This document shows positions 14,198-22,849 of a DNA stretch of 27,842 nt, piece by piece. Source of the DNA: Paenibacillus sp. oral taxon 786 str. D14. Lineage in GTDB: Bacteria > Bacillota > Bacilli > Paenibacillales > Paenibacillaceae. A program made the translations under genes and the position numbers. The notes under the pieces were generated by a model, which was not told the DNA's origin, did no database searches, and was given only the letters and a program-made list of their open reading frames with translations. Every line of letters starts with the position of its first letter. Position 1 is the stretch's first letter. The stretch covers positions 468,073 through 495,914 of the forward strand of contig NZ_GG695971.1 of assembly GCF_000159955.1 (NCBI RefSeq). Reading direction: 5' to 3'.

Positions 14198-17100
14198 ATG
14201 CAACGCTTGAAGAAGCCGTTTATATGGCTGACCCTGCTTGTGCTGATTGCTGGGATGTTCCCTGTGGGAGCGGCCTCTACAGTCCATGCAGCGGACGAGA
14301 ATAGCACCTCGTTTTTTTATCCTGATGATAGGGAAATTTTAAACACAGCGAACTATGCTTTGAGTGACATAGGAAATGATTCAAATCTCAGAACCAAGGT
14401 GAAGGTGACGAATAGCCCTACGATCAAAATCACAGGGACGTATTCTAAAGTCACGGGGACCACGCTGACGGCTCAGATCGATCTGCTCACCTGGAATAGT
14501 TCCAAGTCCACATGGGAAGTGGATACCGTGCACTCTGCACCTGGAACCATCACCGCGGATTCCAGCACTCGCTTTACTGCGTCCAATCTTACGCTGTTTC
14601 CCGGATTAAACCGAATTACGCTCAAAGGGAAGTATGGGAACGTAGAAGCGATCGAGACTTTTTTTGTTCTTTATGACAAAATCCCTTACTTCACCAAGCT
14701 AATGATCGCGGGCAGCGGATTTCTGTCGGATGTAAGCTTGAACGAAGGAAGCCGTGCTGTCGTTAAGAACCCGATCATTTACTTGACGGGTGAAGTGTAT
14801 AATGCGACCAAAGCAAGCATTTCCATTAATGGCGGCGAGCCGTTGGCGACCGACATTTACGAAAATACACTAACCTCGAATCCATTGAGATTAACGCCTG
14901 GACTTAACAAGTTGTCGATCACGTTTACGAATGGCTCTGACTCGATTCAGATCACACGTGACGTATACTATTTCAATGATACGGATCCTTTTGTTGATAT
15001 CCATGTCTTAGACAATAACAATGGCGGCAAAGCGTATGACCTGTTGAACAGTACGCCAACCTTAAAGACAGGGACGACGCCAAATGATTTAGTCATCCAA
15101 ATGCTAGTACCTTATAGCGCGAGCGCTAATAGCTTTGAAAGTGACAGTAAAATCACTGTGGATGGCACTGAATATACACCTGAGATGCTGCCACCTAACC
15201 TGTACAATGACAATCAACAATTTGAAGTTCCTACCACTGGTGATACGGAAGAAGTGATCATCGAGGATTCCACAGGTCCTGTCTACCGTTTGGTAACGTT
15301 CAAACTTAATGGCGTTGCCCTCCAAACAGACGCCAGTGGAGTTAAAGCGAAGCAAAGTCCTAGGATTGTAGTGAATTATGGAGAAAAGGACGCAACCGCA
15401 GGAACCTGGAATTATACAGTAAACAAGACACGGGAATACTATCTCTCGAATCAGACAAAAATATCAAATATTATCTATCTCCCTCAATATAAAGACACCG
15501 ATAACGGAGATGTCTCCAAGACTAGTCAGATCCCTCTGAAAGGGGCAACTTTGTCAAGCGGTGACTTTTATATCATGGTTGAAACCGAAAGTGCGGTTAC
15601 TGGAAATCTAACAGGTAAGTACTTGCCTTTGGGTACGAAGGATATTACTATTTCGAATCCGGGAGTACAGGCTAAGGTTCCTGATGCTTCAGAGCCTACT
15701 GGTTTTAAGAATCTTACAAATACATTCATCTATAAGGTTTCTGGACTTGCTAAAGGTGAACAAAATCTTCGCTTCCAATATGACAACGCAGGGACGAAGA
15801 CATCTCAACCATATGATGCAAGTGTCTCCTATACCTCGATTATGGGGATCCTGGTAGACAACTTGATCGACGGCCAAAGCTATTCCTTTAATTCGAAGGA
15901 CAATAACGGTATTGGAAACATTGTCATTACCGGTGAATATTACGGATTTGACCTTTCGACTGAAGACAAACTCAAGGAAGCGAACCCGGAATACTTCGTT
16001 AACGGCAGAAATCTTCTTCAGGAGATTAAGAATGGAACCGAAGCCGATACATTAGGGGAAGATCCGTACTTAATTCCGGATGCAACAGATAATAATACTG
16101 CACCGTATTCGGCTAAGTTCAAGCTGGATCTGAACATTTCAGCCAAATCTGGTCCTTTTGTGGCTGGGGAGAATACCATTGAATTTAGAGGTCAGTACCG
16201 GGATGCTGCAGGCAATCTGGTACCGATTTCGAAGAAGCTGAGAATTTATGTCATCGATGAGAACGTTGCGAACATCAGCGTATTTCAACCAGGGAAGACG
16301 CCAACCAATTTAATTACGGAGCCAAGAGCGCCATTCCCGACTTTGGATGAATTCAATGTACCTTCCGATGATGCCGGTCGACCAGCCGTCGATCAGAAAA
16401 TCGGCAAGATTACTACATTACCAACAGAGTTTACTTATAAAGATGAGAAGTACACGACAAGCCAACTGAACTATGATCTAGTTGTTCGGGGAAGCGGAGC
16501 TACGACCATTAATATTATGTCTGGCTCTAACGTCATCTTTACCTTGCCTGTTCCAACCGATGCTGAATACAAAGCAGGAAATTATCCGGAATCGGGCACC
16601 CCTAAGTATTATTATGAATTTATTGGGAATGAAGATGATTTCTTGCTCCGTCTAATGGATGCAACTCAGACAGCTGCGGATGGGACGGTAACGTATTTAG
16701 GGGATCTTAACTTTAACAATGATTCTACTGGAACACATGTCTATAATTTGGAGCTCATTAACAAAACCGGAGCACGAACCAATCAACGTCTGGAGATCAC
16801 CCGTGAAGTAGCTCCTTACCGTTTGCTGGCTCCTGTAGCCACAGTTGGAGAGCAGATTATTGTTAACAAGAACTTTGTACGCTTTGATATCGAGGCAGAA
16901 GGTGCAACAAAAGTCATCATTGGCAAAGAGGAGGCCATGCGCCGTCCGGAGCCGGACAAACCAAACCGTTTCACCCTCGATTATGTTGGGTTAAAACCGG
17001 ACAAATTGAACAGTATTAAGATTCAAATTGTCCGCGGCGATTCGACGATCAATGATACGATCAATGTGTATTATACTAGCGATGTTGGTATTGATGCGCA

Positions 17101-18370
17101 GTACATGGCCGAGAAGCCTGCAACCAAGTATCAGGTGTTCAACAAACAACTGACCTTAAGTTTCCCTAAAGGAACTATTATGCAGTCCGCTAATATGACG
17201 AACAATCGGGTGACGAAGTATTATCCGGATACGAAGCTGCTGTTTGGTATAGCAGACCCTTCTGACGGGGTTGTAGAGCGTCGTAACGATTATGGGGTTT
17301 ATATCGATAAGAACACCGAGATTATCAGCAATAACAACTTGCTCGATACGTATAAAGCCAACTTTACATCCACTGCGCAGACCTATAACTTTACACGGGT
17401 TTCGAATATCTTCTGGATCAGCGGTGGTGTAGGCGAGTTAGGTGATAAAGGTTCTGCTGACTATAAGCCGGCAACGAACGGTCTGCCTCCATATTCTACG
17501 GAGGGATTCTTTACATCGTTCGAAGCAGAGCGTGAAATCGTTCCATCTCAACGCGGTACGCTTACGATCAGTTTTGACAGCAACGTCGTGGATGAAGCGG
17601 GGACGCTGATTACCGTATTCAAATATACGGATGTAGGCGGAAGAGGACAATGGTCGCGTGTTCCGGCTGAAATTAACACCAAAGCTCATACAGCAACGAT
17701 TCCATTTGATGAGTTTGGATATTACGCTGTATATAAATTGAGCAGAAGCTACACGGATATTACGAATCACCCTTGGGCTCGCAATATTCTGAACGGTCTG
17801 TACTCGAAAGGAATCATGGAGAATCTGCGTGCAGATGCATTTGGTGCGGATGACCAGACAACTCGTGGGGAATTTGCAACTCTATTAGTCAAAGGTCTGA
17901 GCCTGCCAATTAATGCGGACAGCAGCAGACAAACCTTCTTTGATGTTCCATATGGCGCGAAGACTGCGACTTGGGATTACGAACATCTTGAGACAGCAGC
18001 CAGAGCGGGGATCATTACAGGCCGGACAGAAGGATTCTTCTCGCCTAACATGCCGATTACAAGACAAGATGCAGCGGTTATGATTGCGAGAGCCTTGAAG
18101 CTGAAGCTGGCGTTGAACGACGATAAGCTGGCGAATTCACTGGCGAAGTCCTTCCTTGATTACGGGCAAATCGATTACTATGCTCGTCCGGCTGTTCAAG
18201 CCGTTGTAAGTGCCAAAATCATGAGCGGCAGTCCGATCACGTTGCCAGGAGCGAAGAAGCCATCTTATAACTTCAATCCAGGCAGCTATATGACTCGAGC
18301 TGAGGCTGGCAAGGTGACTGTAGAACTGCTTAAGAAGAGTACAAGCTTATTCCCTAAAAACTTCAGCTAA
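14198..18370 (+). CDS. Large secreted surface protein with Ig-like repeats and three C-terminal SLH domains
   Basis: This exported protein of 1390 residues is anchored non-covalently to pyruvylated SCWP. It has a signal peptide (about 1-31: basic MQRLKKP, hydrophobic core, cleavage likely after STVHA). About six beta-rich modules follow, each ending in a similar pattern such as LFPGLNRITLKG...ETFFVLYD, LTPGLNKLSITF...RDVYYFND and VAGENTIEFRG...KLRIYVIDEN. The C terminus holds three SLH motifs (about 1184-1236, 1246-1300 and 1318-1378) with anchor signatures TRGE, TRQD and TRAE. ATG 14198 follows AAAGGAGAG by 10 bases. It lies just after csaB, tagA and tagO, which make the ligand of its SLH domains. 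I see no enzymatic domain; it could be an adhesin, an S-layer accessory or a cell-separation factor. Confidence 0.9.
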   Translation: MQRLKKPFIWLTLLVLIAGMFPVGAASTVHAADENSTSFFYPDDREILNTANYALSDIGNDSNLRTKVKVTNSPTIKITGTYSKVTGTTLTAQIDLLTWNSSKSTWEVDTVHSAPGTITADSSTRFTASNLTLFPGLNRITLKGKYGNVEAIETFFVLYDKIPYFTKLMIAGSGFLSDVSLNEGSRAVVKNPIIYLTGEVYNATKASISINGGEPLATDIYENTLTSNPLRLTPGLNKLSITFTNGSDSIQITRDVYYFNDTDPFVDIHVLDNNNGGKAYDLLNSTPTLKTGTTPNDLVIQMLVPYSASANSFESDSKITVDGTEYTPEMLPPNLYNDNQQFEVPTTGDTEEVIIEDSTGPVYRLVTFKLNGVALQTDASGVKAKQSPRIVVNYGEKDATAGTWNYTVNKTREYYLSNQTKISNIIYLPQYKDTDNGDVSKTSQIPLKGATLSSGDFYIMVETESAVTGNLTGKYLPLGTKDITISNPGVQAKVPDASEPTGFKNLTNTFIYKVSGLAKGEQNLRFQYDNAGTKTSQPYDASVSYTSIMGILVDNLIDGQSYSFNSKDNNGIGNIVITGEYYGFDLSTEDKLKEANPEYFVNGRNLLQEIKNGTEADTLGEDPYLIPDATDNNTAPYSAKFKLDLNISAKSGPFVAGENTIEFRGQYRDAAGNLVPISKKLRIYVIDENVANISVFQPGKTPTNLITEPRAPFPTLDEFNVPSDDAGRPAVDQKIGKITTLPTEFTYKDEKYTTSQLNYDLVVRGSGATTINIMSGSNVIFTLPVPTDAEYKAGNYPESGTPKYYYEFIGNEDDFLLRLMDATQTAADGTVTYLGDLNFNNDSTGTHVYNLELINKTGARTNQRLEITREVAPYRLLAPVATVGEQIIVNKNFVRFDIEAEGATKVIIGKEEAMRRPEPDKPNRFTLDYVGLKPDKLNSIKIQIVRGDSTINDTINVYYTSDVGIDAQYMAEKPATKYQVFNKQLTLSFPKGTIMQSANMTNNRVTKYYPDTKLLFGIADPSDGVVERRNDYGVYIDKNTEIISNNNLLDTYKANFTSTAQTYNFTRVSNIFWISGGVGELGDKGSADYKPATNGLPPYSTEGFFTSFEAEREIVPSQRGTLTISFDSNVVDEAGTLITVFKYTDVGGRGQWSRVPAEINTKAHTATIPFDEFGYYAVYKLSRSYTDITNHPWARNILNGLYSKGIMENLRADAFGADDQTTRGEFATLLVKGLSLPINADSSRQTFFDVPYGAKTATWDYEHLETAARAGIITGRTEGFFSPNMPITRQDAAVMIARALKLKLALNDDKLANSLAKSFLDYGQIDYYARPAVQAVVSAKIMSGSPITLPGAKKPSYNFNPGSYMTRAEAGKVTVELLKKSTSLFPKNFS

Positions 18371-18376
18371 TTAACC

Positions 18377-18423
18377 AAAGAGAAGTGTTTGGGGATCGCT
18401 ATCCCCAATCACTTCTCTTTTTC
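18377..18423 (+). terminator. Strong rho-independent terminator after the SLH gene
   Basis: A long stem AAAGAGAAGTG...GGGGAT / ATCCCC...CACTTCTCTTT (18377-18396 and 18401-18420) with loop CGCT and one mismatch is followed by TTTT. The A-rich left arm could make it work on both strands. Confidence 0.92.
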
Positions 18424-18436
18424 CAATTACATCTTT

Positions 18437-18465
18437 TTGTAATTTGATGCGCTTTACGTTAAAAT
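18437..18465 (+). promoter_or_regulatory. Sigma-A-type promoter of the 113-residue gene
   Basis: TTGTAA (18437-18442) and TAAAAT (18460-18465) are 17 bases apart, 4 of 6 and 5 of 6 matches to consensus. It lies just past the preceding terminator and gives this small gene its own transcript. Confidence 0.6.
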
Positions 18466-18508
18466 AAGCAGAGTAATAGACATTATGCAAAAGGGTGAAC
18501 TTGAACAG

Positions 18509-18850
18509 ATGAAACCGATCCTATCGAAACCGCAGTTGGGTTATTCCAAAGCTAAGCGCAAATTTGAGGATAGATCCAAAGTATTGGAGAAGCGCATTGA
18601 AGAAACGGCTAAGCTTCAAGAAGTAACCCAAGAGGTTATGGAGAGCCTTGTAATTGAGACGGGCTTCCATGACGCATTCACCGAGCTGCGTGCAGCCGAA
18701 AACGAACTGATTGAATGGTCTCATAACACGATGAAGCATGAGAAGACATACAAAGATAACAAAAAAGCCATCGACGAGATGTATGAGAAACTGAATACCG
18801 ATCCGCAAATGCGGGCTCGTATTATCCAATTGGCCATGAGAGTAAGGTAA
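18509..18850 (+). CDS. Small charged helical protein of unknown function between two SLH genes
   Basis: I do not recognise a family. The 113 residues are highly charged, with almost no predicted beta structure and no signal peptide or membrane segment. The stretch from about 14 to 95 is rich in K and E with heptad-like spacing (KRKFEDRSKVLEKRIEETAK; NELIEWSHNTMKHEKTYKD), suggesting a helical bundle or coiled coil in the cytoplasm. The frame is open from ATG 18485, but that codon has no SD; AAGGGTGA (18491-18498) fits ATG 18509. It has its own promoter and its own terminator, so it is a single-gene unit between the two SLH genes. General resemblance to small YlbF/YmcA-like helical regulators was considered but no diagnostic motif was found. 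Confidence 0.75.
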   Translation: MKPILSKPQLGYSKAKRKFEDRSKVLEKRIEETAKLQEVTQEVMESLVIETGFHDAFTELRAAENELIEWSHNTMKHEKTYKDNKKAIDEMYEKLNTDPQMRARIIQLAMRVR

Positions 18851-18880
18851 CTTGCGGCCGCTTGGGTACGAGATTTACCC

Positions 18881-18911
18881 ATAAGGCGTCCAAAATTGGA
18901 CGTCTTATTTG
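18881..18911 (+). terminator. Rho-independent terminator after the 113-residue gene
   Basis: ATAAGGCGTCC / GGACGTCTTAT (18881-18891 and 18898-18908, one G-T pair) with a 6-base loop is followed by TTG. The T tract is short, but the stem is strong. Confidence 0.7.
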
Positions 18912-18962
18912 TCGTGCGCTCACATACAATGGAGATAGCGCGAAAATGGGAAAAGTTGCTTA

Positions 18963-18991
18963 ATGACTGACATATTTCGGCATGTTATACT
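18963..18991 (+). promoter_or_regulatory. Upstream promoter P1 of the S-layer gene
   Basis: TATACT (18986-18991) is preceded by TGT, an extended -10 (TGnTATACT). ATGACT (18963-18968) stands 17 bases upstream and matches the -35 at 4 of 6. A transcript from here would carry a leader of about 430 bases to ATG 19430. Confidence 0.55.
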
Positions 18992-19345
18992 AATTTCCGT
19001 CAGGCGGTAAGGGAGTAAAAAAGGCGTAACACAGGGGAATCTTAGAAAAAGTTACAATCTCGCAATTTTTTTTAAATCCCCCGCAACTTTTTGAAACCTG
19101 CTGCGTTTAAGATGTAGAGCATTGGCAATGGCGACTGTTTTAGACATGGCAAGGTCTCCCTCATAGGGAAACTTGTCTATCTATTAGAAAAATTAGCTTT
19201 ACGGCTCTGGGGACCCATTGTATAATGTTTAGGTAGGATTAGGAAACTAGTCTATTTCTACATTCTATTCATTCTCGTTTACAAGTTTCTGCAGTTCTGC
19301 TGCAGACCTAATTTATAGGAAACCTGCTCAAGCTCTGGAAAGGGG
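18992..19345 (+). other. Long S-layer mRNA leader region with hairpins
   Basis: No gene is visible here. Structure includes AAAAAGTT (19046-19053) facing AACTTTTT (19085-19092). A hairpin at 19141-19179 has TAGAC...AAG pairing with CTTGTCTA, capped by TCCCT/AGGGA. A 7-base stem TCTGCAG/CTGCAGA lies at 19288-19306. GAAACCTGCT occurs twice (19093-19102 and 19319-19328). Long structured leaders often stabilise abundant S-layer mRNAs; that role is inferred here. Confidence 0.5.
19198..19226 (+). promoter_or_regulatory. Downstream promoter P2 of the S-layer gene
   Basis: A perfect -10 TATAAT (19221-19226) and TTTACG (19198-19203, 4 of 6) are 17 bases apart. With P1 it forms a tandem pair about 235 bases apart, as is common for S-layer genes. 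Confidence 0.65.
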
Positions 19346-19432
19346 GTGCAATGGCTAATGAGTAACACGAGCTATTCATTTAAAGAAAATTCTCATGTGA
19401 TAGTTAATCAAGGAGGAGAAAAAAAGGTTATG
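19339..19432 (+). promoter_or_regulatory. Tandem ribosome-binding sites and start codons of the S-layer gene
   Basis: Site 1 is AAAGGGGGTG (19339-19348), followed by two overlapping ATGs. ATG 19351 opens a four-codon frame (MANE, stop at 19363-19365). ATG 19358 is in frame with the S-layer protein and adds 24 residues. Site 2 is AGGAGGAG (19411-19418), 11 bases before ATG 19430, which begins a normal signal peptide. Both sites have strong SD sequences. The Brevibacillus (formerly Bacillus brevis 47) wall-protein gene is known for tandem promoters and two in-frame translation starts, the closest parallel I know. Confidence 0.65.
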
Positions 19433-22400
19433 AAGAAAATTTTGTCCGTAGCTTTGTCTACAGCAATGGCATTCTCCATGTTTGCTTCCGTAGCATTCGG
19501 TGCTGATGCCAAACTGACTCCAGAGCAACAATTTAACGCTCTGAAAGAAGCAGGTATCGTATCTGGCTTCCCAGACGGCCTGTCCCACTTGGAAAGAACG
19601 TTGACTCGCGCTGAACTCGCGAAAATCATCGTTAAGACCCTGAGCCTGGAACCAGTTGACGCTACTTCTTACAACGATAAGAACTATGCGAACCACTGGG
19701 GCCGTCCTTACATTGAAGCTGCTACACAAGCTGGCATCCTCAATGGTAAAGACCCAGTTAAGAAACTGTTCGATCCGAACGGCGCAGTAACTGTACAAGA
19801 ACTGGCTAAAGTTCTGGTTACTGCTCTGAAACTGGAAGTTCCTGCTGACGCTAACAACACTGCATCCGCATGGGCTAAAGGTTATGTAGCAGCAGCTGTT
19901 AACGCTGGTTACCTCGCTGAAGGCATTAACTACCAAGCTCAAGCAACTCGCTCCCAAGCAGTTGTAGCAGCTTACGCTATCTACGAAGCTGCTCAAGTTC
20001 CAACAGTTAAATCCTACAACGTTGTAGACAGCAAGAACGTTGAGTTCACGCTTTCTAACGGCGAAGTAGTGAAAGTAGCACTGGAAAAAGCTTTGGAACC
20101 AAACAAAGCAACTGAAGTTACTTTCAAAACTGCCGATGGCAAAGAGATCAAAGCTTCTGTAACTTGGGTTGTAACAGCAGCTCAAAAGGTTGTTTCGGTA
20201 TCTGCAAATAACTATAAAGAGCTGACAGTTAAATTCGATGGCGATCTTGACGCTAAGACAGCTGAAAATGAAGACAACTACAAAGTTTCCGGTGTTACTT
20301 TCGAATCTGCAACTTACTCGAAAGAAACTGGTGAAGTTAAACTTCTTGTAGCTGAAGGTTCTTCTGCGTTGCCTAAGCAAAAAGAAACTACACTTGAAAT
20401 CAGTGGTGTGAAGAACTCTGATGCTTCCAAAACTTTCTCTGAGAAAGTTAAGTTTACTGCTGTAGATACTCAACTCCCTGAAGTTACTGAAGTTAAAGCT
20501 TTGGGTACAAAAGCGATTAAAGTTGTATTCTCTGAGCCTGTAACTTCATCGACAGCAGCAAACCTTGCTAACTACAAGATTGATGGTAAAGCATTCACTG
20601 GAAATGTTAAATTCACATATCCTAACATTGCTTTCATCACTACTGATGTTGCTGTTGGCAGCCACCAACTGACTGTTCAAGGTGTTGAAGACTTCAACAG
20701 CTTTAAAGTAAGTCCAGCTACTATTGACTTTGAAGTAGCAGAAGACACAACAGCTCCAGAAATCGTATCTGCTAAGGCTATCGACTTGACTAAAGTGGAA
20801 ATCGAGTTCAATGAGCCGGTTAAATCCGTGAAGAAAGCTTACCAAACTTCTTCCACTAAAACAGCTCAAACTCCTTATGAAATCAAAGATAACAAAGTTA
20901 TCTTGACTTTCTCGGAAACAAACCGTTTGAGCTTGGGTGAATCTATTGTTTACCTGGAAGGCGTAACTGACTACAGCAATAACTCTGCTGATCGTAACAC
21001 TACGGTTACTCCTGAACTGGATACTGTTCGTCCAGAAGTAACAAGCGTTACTGCAGAATCTAAAGATTCTCCAGCACGGACTCTGATCACTGTTGAGTTC
21101 TCTGAATCTGTTAATGCTGATGATATTGCAAAAGCTGATAACTACGTTCTGAGAAACGAAAAAGGTGAAATCTTTAGTGGTAAAGGCTTTACGACCAAAG
21201 GTCACCCAGTGAAAACTCCAGTATACGCTAAAGATAAGAACAGCAAAGACATTCTTAATAAGGTAGTTCTTGAATCTATCGATACGCTTCCTGCTGGTAA
21301 ATACAGCTTGGAAATTGCGGGCATTAGAGATAGAGCTTCCATCGGCAATACACTGGTTCCAGTGAAAGTAGAATTTAGTGTGACAGAAACTGGTTCTGTT
21401 AAAGTGAATTCCGCTTGGTATACTACTGATGGTGATGACACCTTAGTTTACATTCAATTCAACAAAGCGCTTGCATCGAGTGGTAGTGGTGATGCTACTG
21501 TAGTAAGCAAGTACAATTATGTTGATGCTGCTGGTACACATTATCCATTCCCTGGTAAGTCTGCTAAAGCTGAGTTGTACAGTGCCGATACAGTTCGGAT
21601 TGTTGTACCTACAGCAGATCTTACAAACTGGAGTAATGTAGCAAGCGTTCGTGCAACAAATATTGCGGATGTAAATGATAACTACTTGGTAGATCAATCC
21701 GTGGCTATTTCTAACATCTCTTCTTCCTTTGTAGATATCAAAGCCGCTGATGTTAAAGCTACCGACAGAAAAACAATTCAAGTTAAAACTGACGGCCCAA
21801 TCAGCTACGTAGACAAAAACGACTTTGTATTTACTGGTCTCACGACTTCTACGTATGGCGTTGATGTAGCTCTTAAGGACAACAACACTGTAATCGAATT
21901 TACATTTGACAAAGAGGTATTGCCTTACAACAGTGGTGTAACTGTAAGTACTGTTGATAAAGGTTTAATTAAGTCCAGTGATTCCTATGGTCGTAAACTG
22001 AAGGAATTCTCAGCAGTTACGGTTAAGGATGAAATCAAGCCTGAACTGGATACTACTAATAAACCTGTAGCTCAAAATGACAAAGTTACATTGACGTTTA
22101 CTGAAAATGTTAAACAATACTTTACTCCTAAGGCATTTAAAGTATTCGTAAATGGTAACTCGGTTGATGCAATTGCTGCTTCTGCTAGTGGTAAACAAAT
22201 CGTAATCACATTGGCTGATGTGATCCCAACTGAGGCTACTGTGGAAGTGTATCTCGAAGGCAACGAAAGCGGCAAGTTTGTAACTGACCTTGCTGGAAAC
22301 CCAGCTGCTGATTTCTTCACTGGTCAAATCGTTGCGGGTGCTACAACGGAAGCTCCTGATCTTGATGTAGAAGTTGCTGCAGGTAAAGATACTGGAAGCA

Positions 22401-22630
22401 CATCTGCTAAAGCAGAAGTTGGTACGGATAACTCCTTGGTATATGTTGTGAGTAAAACTAAACCTTCCACTCCTAATGTTGGTTCTGCTGTAACTGGAAC
22501 AGCTTACAAAAGTGGTGATGATATCAAAGCGACTGCAGACCAATACTTGGCAATTTACGAAGTAGACGCAAACGGTAAAGTTGTTCGCTTCTATTCGAAA
22601 CAACTTATTGCTGATGATATCCAAGCTTAA
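19430..22630 (+). CDS. S-layer protein with three N-terminal SLH domains and Ig-like repeats
   Basis: This is the probable major S-layer subunit, secreted and self-assembling on the wall through SLH binding to pyruvylated SCWP. From ATG 19430 it has 1066 residues: a signal peptide (about 1-25, MKKILSVALSTAMAF... to FGA), then three SLH domains (about 27-73, 80-135 and 140-190; anchor signatures TRAE, TVQE and TRSQ). Repeated Ig-like modules follow, four of which open with a D-x-x-x-P-E motif at about 346, 439, 531 and 867, followed by a strand such as IKVVFSEPV or VEIEFNEPV. Codon use is strongly biased to a few codons (GCT, GTT, GTA, AAC, CCA), as expected for a very highly expressed gene. 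A 1090-residue form from ATG 19358 is also possible. It has tandem promoters and a strong terminator. Confidence 0.92.
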   Translation: MKKILSVALSTAMAFSMFASVAFGADAKLTPEQQFNALKEAGIVSGFPDGLSHLERTLTRAELAKIIVKTLSLEPVDATSYNDKNYANHWGRPYIEAATQAGILNGKDPVKKLFDPNGAVTVQELAKVLVTALKLEVPADANNTASAWAKGYVAAAVNAGYLAEGINYQAQATRSQAVVAAYAIYEAAQVPTVKSYNVVDSKNVEFTLSNGEVVKVALEKALEPNKATEVTFKTADGKEIKASVTWVVTAAQKVVSVSANNYKELTVKFDGDLDAKTAENEDNYKVSGVTFESATYSKETGEVKLLVAEGSSALPKQKETTLEISGVKNSDASKTFSEKVKFTAVDTQLPEVTEVKALGTKAIKVVFSEPVTSSTAANLANYKIDGKAFTGNVKFTYPNIAFITTDVAVGSHQLTVQGVEDFNSFKVSPATIDFEVAEDTTAPEIVSAKAIDLTKVEIEFNEPVKSVKKAYQTSSTKTAQTPYEIKDNKVILTFSETNRLSLGESIVYLEGVTDYSNNSADRNTTVTPELDTVRPEVTSVTAESKDSPARTLITVEFSESVNADDIAKADNYVLRNEKGEIFSGKGFTTKGHPVKTPVYAKDKNSKDILNKVVLESIDTLPAGKYSLEIAGIRDRASIGNTLVPVKVEFSVTETGSVKVNSAWYTTDGDDTLVYIQFNKALASSGSGDATVVSKYNYVDAAGTHYPFPGKSAKAELYSADTVRIVVPTADLTNWSNVASVRATNIADVNDNYLVDQSVAISNISSSFVDIKAADVKATDRKTIQVKTDGPISYVDKNDFVFTGLTTSTYGVDVALKDNNTVIEFTFDKEVLPYNSGVTVSTVDKGLIKSSDSYGRKLKEFSAVTVKDEIKPELDTTNKPVAQNDKVTLTFTENVKQYFTPKAFKVFVNGNSVDAIAASASGKQIVITLADVIPTEATVEVYLEGNESGKFVTDLAGNPAADFFTGQIVAGATTEAPDLDVEVAAGKDTGSTSAKAEVGTDNSLVYVVSKTKPSTPNVGSAVTGTAYKSGDDIKATADQYLAIYEVDANGKVVRFYSKQLIADDIQA

Positions 22631-22648
22631 TCTAATTGATTCATTTAG

Positions 22649-22691
22649 AACCACCCCTTTCTGAGTTTACTCTAAAAGGGGTGGTTTTTAT
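22649..22691 (+). terminator. Strong rho-independent terminator after the S-layer gene
   Basis: A perfect 12-base stem AACCACCCCTTT / AAAGGGGTGGTT (22649-22660 and 22675-22686) with a 14-base loop ends in TTTTTATT. Confidence 0.95.
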
Positions 22692-22849
22692 TGTTGATTG
22701 AATTATATAATTCTCCTACTTTATCGTGAAACAGCAGATATAAAAACACCATCAGTTTATAAATTTTTATGATTAATTGAATTTGGTTGAAACATTTTAA
22801 ATCTATGAACGTTATACATATAAGAACTTTCTTCATGGGAGGAAATCAA

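Noticed and set aside
19376..20473. 365-codon open frame on the minus strand opposite the S-layer gene
   Set aside because: It is fully antisense to a gene with SLH motifs and biased codons. The translation is rich in F, S, N and C with no recognisable motif, as expected from reading highly biased codons backwards.
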